Assembly: GCA_947630135.1 (NCBI GenBank)
Contig: CANRGH010000001.1
Span: 186,001-250,000, forward strand
Source: an uncultured Monoglobus sp.
GTDB lineage: Bacteria > Bacillota > Clostridia > Monoglobales > Monoglobaceae
Direction of reading: 5' to 3'
Length of the DNA: 64,000 nt
Shown here: positions 15,655 to 24,768 of the stretch, one piece after another
How positions within the stretch are numbered: the stretch's first letter is position 1
Layout: each line of letters begins with the position of its first letter
Program-made: the position numbers and the translations under genes
The notes under the pieces: generated by a model
Database searches by the model: none
Told to the model about the DNA's origin: nothing
What the model saw: the letters and a program-made list of their open reading frames with translations, nothing else

Positions 15655-16773
15655 ATGAAATTTATATGCGGCAGAGACGCTTTAAACGCGGTTGTTACCG
15701 ACGCCTCAAGGGCGGTCGCGGCCCGTTCCAGCATGCCCGTCCTTGAGGGAATTTACTTAAAAGCCGAGGACGGCGGACGGCTGACGGTTATCGGAAACGA
15801 CCTTGAAATCGCTATCGAATCGGTTATTGACGCGGACGTCCGCGAGGCGGGCGAGGTTGTGCTCAACGCCAAGCTGCTCGCGAGGATCATCGCGGCGTCG
15901 GGCGACGTTTCGGTTTCGGTCGAGACCGACAGCAACAACCTTACTCTTATCAAGTCGGGCAACGCCAAGATTGAAATCCCCGGGATCCCGTCAGACGACT
16001 TTCCCGATCTTCCCCATGTTGACGAGGAATATTCCGCGTCGCTCCCGGCGGCGGTACTTAAAAACATGATCGAGACCACGGCCTTCGCCGCGGCCAAGAC
16101 CGACAATGACCCCACGAGAATGGGCGTTCAGCTCAAAATCGCGGAGCACGGCCTTTCAATGGTCGCTCTTGACGGATACAGGATCGCGCGCCGCATTGTT
16201 GAGCTTGAGGGCGAGTATGAGCCGAAGGAAATGATAATCCCCGAAAAATCGCTGACGGAGCTCGCGAGGATAATCGGCGACTATGACGGCGACGTCAAAA
16301 TCGTCGCGGCGCCCGGCCACGCGGTGTTCACAATCGACAGCTGCCGTCTCGTGACCCGTCTGATCGAGGGGTCTTACACCAACTATGAGAGGATAATCCC
16401 CACGTCGTTTGATCTGGAGCTTGAGTGCTCGACCGCCATGATAGCCGACTCGGTAAGACGCGCGTCGCTTATTATCATCAACGACGTTATCAAGGGCCCC
16501 ATAAAGTTCACAATAACCGACGGCAATATCAACGTCTCGTGCAGCACGTCGGCGGGCTCGGTCGACGACAACATAGCGGTCGACACGCCGCCCGACACCA
16601 TGCTTGAGATAGGATTTTACAACCGCTATCTTCAGGACGTTTTCAACGTTGTTCCCGATGACGAGATCGTGATGAGATTCAACAAGAGCGTGAACCCGCT
16701 TATCATCACTCCCAAAGAGGGCAACGACTATATGTACATGATCCTGCCCATCAGGCTGAGAAGCTCATACTAA
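15655..16773 (+). CDS. dnaN: DNA polymerase III beta subunit (sliding clamp)
   Basis: 372 residues, normal length, with three clamp repeats. It starts MKFICGRDALNAVVTDASRA and ends in the typical clamp C-terminus YMILPIRLRSSY. Two copies form the ring that tethers polymerase III to DNA. GAAAGGAAAA precedes the ATG. It heads the dnaN-recF-remB-gyrB run and has its own promoter; the usual upstream neighbour dnaA is not present. Confidence 0.97.
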   Translation: MKFICGRDALNAVVTDASRAVAARSSMPVLEGIYLKAEDGGRLTVIGNDLEIAIESVIDADVREAGEVVLNAKLLARIIAASGDVSVSVETDSNNLTLIKSGNAKIEIPGIPSDDFPDLPHVDEEYSASLPAAVLKNMIETTAFAAAKTDNDPTRMGVQLKIAEHGLSMVALDGYRIARRIVELEGEYEPKEMIIPEKSLTELARIIGDYDGDVKIVAAPGHAVFTIDSCRLVTRLIEGSYTNYERIIPTSFDLELECSTAMIADSVRRASLIIINDVIKGPIKFTITDGNINVSCSTSAGSVDDNIAVDTPPDTMLEIGFYNRYLQDVFNVVPDDEIVMRFNKSVNPLIITPKEGNDYMYMILPIRLRSSY

Positions 16774-16780
16774 GCCGGTC

Positions 16781-17902
16781 ATGAGGGCAGACAAACTCCG
16801 GCTTGAAAACTTCCGCAACTACGAGGAGCAGGAAATTGAGTTCGGGCCAAAGATCAACGTGATACACGGCGACAACGCCCAGGGCAAGACCAACCTGCTC
16901 GAGGCCGTGCACATGTTCTCGCTCGGCCGCTCCAACCGGACGGCCAAGGACGCGGAGCTTATCCGCCACGGCTGCTCGGATGCGAAGATCGCTCTCGACT
17001 ACGCGGCCTATGACCGCGAGAGCAGATTTGAGATCGAGCTCGGCAGAAACAAGCGGAAGTCGATAACCTATAACGACATTCCGGTGAGGAAAAACAGCGA
17101 GCTTTTGGGCAAGTTCAACGTGGTCTATTTCGGCCCCGAGCTCATGGGGCTCGTGAAGGAGGGCCCGCGGGGCAGGCGGCGCAATTTTGACATGCTGATA
17201 AGCCAGCTCCGCCCCAACTATTTCTCGGCTCTCAGCAATCTGAGACGGGTGGTGGAAAGCAAAAACGCGCTGCTCCGCATGTCGGAGCCCAACCGCTCGC
17301 TGCTTGAGATAATGAACGAAAAGCTTGTCTCGTACTCGGCCGAGATCATCGGTTACAGGATCGAATTTATCCGCCGCGTCGAAAAGCTGGCGGCGGAGAT
17401 ACAGAGCGAGATCTCGGGCGGCCGCGAGGAGCTTAAATACCGCTACATGTCCTGCATCGGCAGGGTTGACGTCGAAAACGATATGACGCCCGACGAGATA
17501 GGCGAAAGGCTGCGCGAAAAAATCAAGGCGGCCGAGCCACGCGAGCTTGACAGCGGCGAGACGATAATCAGCCCGCACCGCGAGGACATCGCCTTTGAGA
17601 TAAACGGCAAGGACGCGCGCTCGTTCGCCTCGCAGGGGCAGCAGAAAACCATAGTTCTCGTGCAGAAGCTGGCCGAGGTGCGCCTGATAAGGGACGAGAT
17701 CTCCGAAACGCCTGTGCTGCTGCTGGACGACATTTTGAGCGAGCTTGACAGGAACCGCCGCAGATTTGTGATGAAATGCATTGACGATATGCAGATCATC
17801 ATCACCTGCACCGACCTTGAGGAATTTTCCGAGACTATGGACGGCGGCGGCGAGATCAACAAAATATATGTGAGCGGCGGCCGCGCCGAGCGGCAGCCGT
17901 AA
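16781..17902 (+). CDS. recF: DNA replication/repair protein RecF
   Basis: 373 residues. Walker A is GDNAQGKTNLLEAV (near 30-43), the ABC-type signature is SQGQQKTIVLVQKLAEV (near 285) and Walker B is PVLLLDDILSELDRNR (near 308). RecF loads RecA at gaps together with RecO/RecR. It begins 7 bp after dnaN with no good ribosome site, which points to translational coupling. The S4-domain protein often found between dnaN and recF is missing. Confidence 0.95.
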   Translation: MRADKLRLENFRNYEEQEIEFGPKINVIHGDNAQGKTNLLEAVHMFSLGRSNRTAKDAELIRHGCSDAKIALDYAAYDRESRFEIELGRNKRKSITYNDIPVRKNSELLGKFNVVYFGPELMGLVKEGPRGRRRNFDMLISQLRPNYFSALSNLRRVVESKNALLRMSEPNRSLLEIMNEKLVSYSAEIIGYRIEFIRRVEKLAAEIQSEISGGREELKYRYMSCIGRVDVENDMTPDEIGERLREKIKAAEPRELDSGETIISPHREDIAFEINGKDARSFASQGQQKTIVLVQKLAEVRLIRDEISETPVLLLDDILSELDRNRRRFVMKCIDDMQIIITCTDLEEFSETMDGGGEINKIYVSGGRAERQP

Positions 17903-17927
17903 GCGAGCGACAGAGAGGGATTTGTTT

Positions 17928-20251
<2,324 letters not shown>

Positions 20252-20280
20252 CTCAACCATATTTTATCGGAGGCTTGACT

Positions 20281-20898
20281 ATGATTTTAATCGAGAAAAC
20301 AAAGGTTATGAACCTTGAGGGCGCCATACGCGGCGCACGGAACCCCATGAACAGCTGGGCGCGGATCGACAGCAAATACGACGAAAAGGGCCGCTACATC
20401 TTAGGCCCCAACGATCTTGACCTCGCCAAGCGGCTGTGCAGGGCAGGCAGCGACCACCGCAAATTTATCCGCCAGATCATGGTGAGCGTGGACATCACCG
20501 CGCCGCTTTACTGGTGGAAGGAATTTGACACCTACAAGGTGGGCACCGTGGCGAACTCGACCAGCACTATGCACAAGATACACGCCAAGCCGTTTGAGGC
20601 GGCCGACTTTTCATGCGAAAAGCTGAGCAAGAGCGCAATGGAAGCCTTCACGGCGTATATGGAATTTTTGGAGCTCAAGCGCCTCCACTATGTTGAGACA
20701 AAGGACAAGGCGGACTGGGACGATATTATTCAGCTCCTGCCCTCGTCATATAACCAGAAGCGCACGATAACCATGAACTATGAAAATCTGCTCAATATGT
20801 ACTACGCGCGCAGGAACCACAAACTGAGCGAGTGGCACGAATACTGCGACTGGATATTGACGCTGCCCTACACAAAGGAGCTGTTTCTTGATGAATAG
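20281..20898 (+). CDS. Conserved hypothetical protein, ThyX-like motif region
   Basis: 205 residues from ATG 20281 (CGGAGG 7 nt upstream). The core, DHRKFIRQIMVSVDITAP followed by LYWWKEFDTYKVGTV and NSTSTMH (residues 59-98), is very like a protein family found in Clostridia and gut phages. It resembles the flavin/dUMP-binding region of flavin-dependent thymidylate synthase (ThyX) but lacks the canonical RHRxxSxNxxSxRY. A further conserved part is MYYARRNHKLSEWHEYCDWI near the end. The stop overlaps the next start by 8 bp. Thymidylate synthesis is not demonstrated; the family assignment is inference from recall. Confidence 0.6.
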   Translation: MILIEKTKVMNLEGAIRGARNPMNSWARIDSKYDEKGRYILGPNDLDLAKRLCRAGSDHRKFIRQIMVSVDITAPLYWWKEFDTYKVGTVANSTSTMHKIHAKPFEAADFSCEKLSKSAMEAFTAYMEFLELKRLHYVETKDKADWDDIIQLLPSSYNQKRTITMNYENLLNMYYARRNHKLSEWHEYCDWILTLPYTKELFLDE

Positions 20899-22225
20899 CG
20901 GCGGCGCGGAGCGCTTGTTTAAGACGGAAAACACGGAGGTCTGCGCCGAGCCGCTGTTCGGCCCGCTTATCGCCCTCCGTCACAGATTTGAGTTTGAGGT
21001 TTCCCCCGGGAAGCCTTTTTCTCAACGCCTGAAATTCAGCCTGCCGAAAAGCGCGGCAGTCTCGGGCTTTGAGATCGGAAACGGACGGCTGACCGTCGGC
21101 GGGGCTATCACCGAGGTCGCCGGAAAGACTGCCGCCTCTTTGCGCCAAACAAGCGAAACGGAATACAGCCTCGAGCTTTTCGACGTTCCCGCGGGCGGAA
21201 ATATTCTGACCGTCACTGTTTTCTCGGCGGCGGTCATGGAATATGACGGCGCGGGCGCATATTTTTTAAATATCCCGATCCGCGGCAGGACCGAAAGGAT
21301 CACCGCGGTTCCCGACGCGGACAGCAGCGGATATATATACAAATGCCCGACGGGCGGAGTATACTGCCTTTACGCGCTGCGCCCGAGGCTGAGCCGCGGC
21401 CTGTTCGGGCACATAAGGATCAGAGAATACTCCCACGGAACATACTACATGGTGCCGCGCGAGCTCGACGGGCTCAAAAAGGACGAGCCGATAACCGTCA
21501 CTTTGGGCTCGCAGATCTCATATCCCGAAAAATTCTATTTGGAACACGGCGGCGCGGAGACCGAGGTCCCGATAGACAAAATAACGCAGATCGGCTCACC
21601 GGGAGCCGCTCACGCCTTCGCCTGCCGTGCCATAAACGAAATGTATAAATACATCCGCCAAAACACACTCGCGCCCGAGTCGGTCATCAGGCTCAAAAAG
21701 CAGGCGGCGAGGCTCGCCGCCGAGACCGGAGTGCTGTGCCCCGAGAACCGCTGCGTTATAAGCTTTTCCGAAGGCGACATAAGAGCCGCGCGGATCTCGC
21801 TCACGGGCGGCGCCGAGGCGGGAAGGCCGAGGCTCGGCGGCGGTCTTTCGGACCCGAAGTCCATGACCTTCGCACGGGCACGGGAGCTGGCCGAGGCCGC
21901 AGTCAGAGCGCTTATGTGCTGCCTACGGACAGACGGCTCGTTCACCACGCCTTATACCTACGGCGCCCGCGCGGCCGCCGAGCAGAGCGCCTACGCTGCC
22001 GCGGCATTAAGAGCGATTGATAAGACCTTTCCCGAATACGCCGCGGCCGCGGAGAGCGCCGAAAGCTTTGCCCGCACGAACGGGATTGATCCCGAAAACA
22101 TTCCCGTTGTTTTTGATCGCGGCGAATATCTTTATTCTTCCGAAATTCTGGACAGCCTCGACGTAAAGCGCGTGTCGCGCCTGATTTTGTCGCTCAAGAC
22201 GGGGCTCTGGAGCGGGCTGACCTAA
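20891..22225 (+). CDS. Hypothetical protein with VIT-like beta domain, no vWA domain
   Basis: 444 residues from ATG 20891. Residues 20-125 read like a VIT domain: RLKFSLPKSAAVSGFEIGN, a G-AITEVAGK step, then ELFDVPAGGNILTVTVFSA. Residues 130-225 are beta-rich. The helical C-terminal half (AINEMYKYIRQ..., LKKQAARLAAETGVL..., DGSFTTPYTYGARAAAEQSA) resembles the tail of VIT-vWA proteins, but the vWA domain with its MIDAS DxSxS motif is absent. There is no signal peptide. It overlaps the preceding gene and converges on spoIIE with 4 bp of overlap. Function unknown. Confidence 0.6.
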   Translation: MNSGGAERLFKTENTEVCAEPLFGPLIALRHRFEFEVSPGKPFSQRLKFSLPKSAAVSGFEIGNGRLTVGGAITEVAGKTAASLRQTSETEYSLELFDVPAGGNILTVTVFSAAVMEYDGAGAYFLNIPIRGRTERITAVPDADSSGYIYKCPTGGVYCLYALRPRLSRGLFGHIRIREYSHGTYYMVPRELDGLKKDEPITVTLGSQISYPEKFYLEHGGAETEVPIDKITQIGSPGAAHAFACRAINEMYKYIRQNTLAPESVIRLKKQAARLAAETGVLCPENRCVISFSEGDIRAARISLTGGAEAGRPRLGGGLSDPKSMTFARARELAEAAVRALMCCLRTDGSFTTPYTYGARAAAEQSAYAAAALRAIDKTFPEYAAAAESAESFARTNGIDPENIPVVFDRGEYLYSSEILDSLDVKRVSRLILSLKTGLWSGLT

Positions 22226-24606
22226 GCCGCCGCGCCTCCGCCGGGCTCAAGGCGGACGCAGATCACCGTCATGTCATCATCTTCGATATTGTTTTCCTTG
22301 TTCCGCCGCACAGCCTCGTCCAGAATGATTTTGGCGAGTTCTTTGGGCGGGACTTCTATGTCAACGCACTCCACAAGCTCCTTGATCCACGGGTCCTCGG
22401 GCGGCGACGTCACTCCGTCGCTGGTCATGACCACGAGCGAGCCGTTTTCAAGAGTCCTCGCGAAGGCCTCAATGTCCCCGATCGGCACTATCCCTATCGG
22501 CAATGAGGCGGCGCGGATCGTTTCGGTGTAGGCGCCGTACTTTATGAAGCTTGGCTCCGCGCCGTTTTTTATAAACTCGATCTGGCCGGTGTAAAGATCG
22601 ATTATGCACATGTCGATCGTGGCGAAAACGTCCCGCGCCGATTTCATCACCATGATCGAGTTCACGAGCTTCACCGCGATCTTTTTGTCAAAACCCGCGT
22701 CAAGAAAACTGCTTAAAAGGTTTACGATCGTTCCGCTCTCAAGCGAGGCCCTGCGGCCCGTGCCCATTCCGTCGCTTATCGTGACGGCGAGCTTGCCGCC
22801 GCTTAAATAGTCGGTGTAATGCTTGTCCCCGCTTTCCGCGCTTCCCGACCGCGACGCTATTCCCACATTCGGCTCAAAGCTCTCAAGCTGGCAGAAACGG
22901 ATTTTGCATTTGCCGCCGTTTTTGGCCTCGCAGACGCCGAAGGGCGTGGAAACGCTTATGCCAAGTGTGTTTTTTATCTCGTCTTTTATTTTTTTGCGGC
23001 ACACGCTGTAATCATTGCAGTCGCTGACATGCGCCTCGATCGTGTACTTACGGTTTTTGTCGCAGATAACCTCCACGCGCTCTGCCTTTATCCCCGCGTC
23101 GCAGAGCCGCGCCTTGAGCTCGTCCGCGGCCTCAATGTCAAGCGTGTTCCCGCCGCATATTTCCTCGGCGGCGTTTTTTATTATTTCGGAAATTCCTTTA
23201 AACTGCTGCGAGGTCAGCTCGCGGCTCTCCTCGAGCTTGTTTTTCCATGTGGTGTTTATCTTGTATATCTCAAACAGACGGTTTATCTCGGTTATCAGCG
23301 GCAGCAAATGCACGCACTTATCCGAAAACGCCTTCGGCACGTCCGAGCGCTGCAAAACGCCCTTGCGCTCCATTATCTCAAGGAACTTGAACATTGCCGC
23401 GTAGGTGGCGTTAAAATCCTTTTCCCAGCAGTATCTCGATCTTTCGCAGTTTTTGCAGACGCGGTCGGCGGCGGTGTCAAACAGCAGCGAGATCTCAGTC
23501 ATATCGGCCGCGCCGCGGCCTTCCGACGTTTCGGAAAGAATTTCCGAGATCTCGTCAAACGAGTCCGCGATCCCGCCCAGCTTCTCGTCAACATAGCGGC
23601 GGAAACGCCCGATCTCATCCTCGCCGCCGATATCGAAATCTATTATCTTGTCGGCCGCGACTATGGCCGATCTCGGCACGAAATACAGCGCTGCGGCCGC
23701 CGCGATTATTTCATAAATATTAGGCAGGTGCGCGTAGCCCTCGGGGATGCCCAAATAAAGCATTGCCGCGAAGCCGAACAGGGCCGCGGCCGCGCACGCC
23801 GCCTTTTTGCCAAGCTTGGCGGCGATCCCGATCAGCAGTCCGCCGATCGTGAGATAGGCGGCGTAATCCGGGAAATTCCCGCCGAGCCCCAGAATTATTC
23901 CCGCGGCCGTTCCGCACATCGCGCCCCTCGTCACGCTCTTGCCGGTCAGCGTCACAATTCCTATCATCAGGAACGCGAGAAAATTTGAAAGGTTAAACAG
24001 GCCGAAAACGGTCATATATCGGCTGCTCAGCAGAATTATTCCCGCGGTGACGCACAGGCTTATTTTCTCATCAACCAGCAGGCCCCTGCTCAAAAATTTG
24101 TTTTCAAGCAGAACCACGCGGCAGCGGTCAAACACCAGCGCGCCAACGACCATAAGCAGCGTGTCGCAGAGCGCGAGGATGAGCCCCGCCACGGTGAACC
24201 CCGTCAAAAGCAGGGCAGCGGTCTCGCACAGAAACATCGAAACGCCCGCCGCCGCGGCGATAAAAACGAAGGACGGCGTTTCGCCGCGCTCGACCACAAA
24301 AAGAGCCGTCTCAAAAATCAGGCAGGCGGATATGTAGGCGAAGGCCTCGGGGAAATCAAACAGAACCAGATAGCCCGCGGAAACAAAAAGCAAATTCAAC
24401 ACGCTTCCGAGCGAAAATTTTCGGTCGATCGTAAGGAACGACAAGCCGAACGGCGCCAGCCCGCTGATCGGCATGGCGCCCGCGAGCAAAAAGCCGAGCA
24501 TTCGCAGCGGAATGTCCCGAAGTCTCAGCCTTAGGCGGCTTTTGTCCCTTTTCCCGTTATTCGGCTCCGGCAAATATTCCATCGCCATAAGCTCCGTATT
24601 ATTCAT
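22222..24606 (-). CDS. spoIIE: Stage II sporulation protein E (SpoIIE) phosphatase
   Basis: 794 residues. The N-terminal 300 or so are a multi-helix membrane region. A central cytoplasmic segment has a Cys-containing stretch (CKNCERSRYCWEKDF), and the C-terminal PP2C-type phosphatase domain (about 590-785) has VTISDGMGTGRRAS and MTSDGVTSPPED. In Bacillus SpoIIE dephosphorylates SpoIIAA to release sigma-F in the forespore and helps polar septation. Length and order match. GGAGGT precedes ATG 24606. A Spo0A-box-like site overlaps the -35 region of the upstream promoter. Confidence 0.95.
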   Translation of the reverse strand: MNNTELMAMEYLPEPNNGKRDKSRLRLRLRDIPLRMLGFLLAGAMPISGLAPFGLSFLTIDRKFSLGSVLNLLFVSAGYLVLFDFPEAFAYISACLIFETALFVVERGETPSFVFIAAAAGVSMFLCETAALLLTGFTVAGLILALCDTLLMVVGALVFDRCRVVLLENKFLSRGLLVDEKISLCVTAGIILLSSRYMTVFGLFNLSNFLAFLMIGIVTLTGKSVTRGAMCGTAAGIILGLGGNFPDYAAYLTIGGLLIGIAAKLGKKAACAAAALFGFAAMLYLGIPEGYAHLPNIYEIIAAAAALYFVPRSAIVAADKIIDFDIGGEDEIGRFRRYVDEKLGGIADSFDEISEILSETSEGRGAADMTEISLLFDTAADRVCKNCERSRYCWEKDFNATYAAMFKFLEIMERKGVLQRSDVPKAFSDKCVHLLPLITEINRLFEIYKINTTWKNKLEESRELTSQQFKGISEIIKNAAEEICGGNTLDIEAADELKARLCDAGIKAERVEVICDKNRKYTIEAHVSDCNDYSVCRKKIKDEIKNTLGISVSTPFGVCEAKNGGKCKIRFCQLESFEPNVGIASRSGSAESGDKHYTDYLSGGKLAVTISDGMGTGRRASLESGTIVNLLSSFLDAGFDKKIAVKLVNSIMVMKSARDVFATIDMCIIDLYTGQIEFIKNGAEPSFIKYGAYTETIRAASLPIGIVPIGDIEAFARTLENGSLVVMTSDGVTSPPEDPWIKELVECVDIEVPPKELAKIILDEAVRRNKENNIEDDDMTVICVRLEPGGGAAA

Positions 24607-24650
24607 AAAAATACCTCCGTAACCAAAATTTTCTTTTGTTTTACAAAAAT

Positions 24651-24684
24651 ATTATAATAAAGCGATATGGAAAAATTTGTCGCA
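24651..24684 (-). promoter_or_regulatory. spoIIE promoter with a Spo0A-box-like site
   Basis: TATAAT on the minus strand (24656-24651) has no good -35 hexamer at 17 bp. Instead the plus strand reads TTTGTCGCA at 24676-24684, one base off the 0A box TTTGTCGAA, overlapping the -35 position. Spo0A-activated sigma-A promoters such as Bacillus spoIIE and spoIIG have this layout. Confidence 0.5.
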
Positions 24685-24720
24685 ATCGGTACGATAATTA
24701 AAAAAATATATTTTTTAAAC

Positions 24721-24759
24721 AAAAAAATCCCGACCCGGATTTTTCCGGATCGGGGTTTT
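24721..24759 (-). terminator. Terminator of the pectate lyase gene
   Basis: The stem AAATCCCGA/TCGGGGTTT, extended by CCGGA/TCCGG around a T-rich loop, has A and T runs on both sides just beyond the stop at 24769, so it can work in both directions. Confidence 0.8.
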
Positions 24760-24768
24760 CAGCGTTAA

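Noticed and set aside
22819-23988. 389-codon frame antisense to spoIIE
   Set aside because: A composition shadow; spoIIE has recognisable membrane and phosphatase domains in the other strand.
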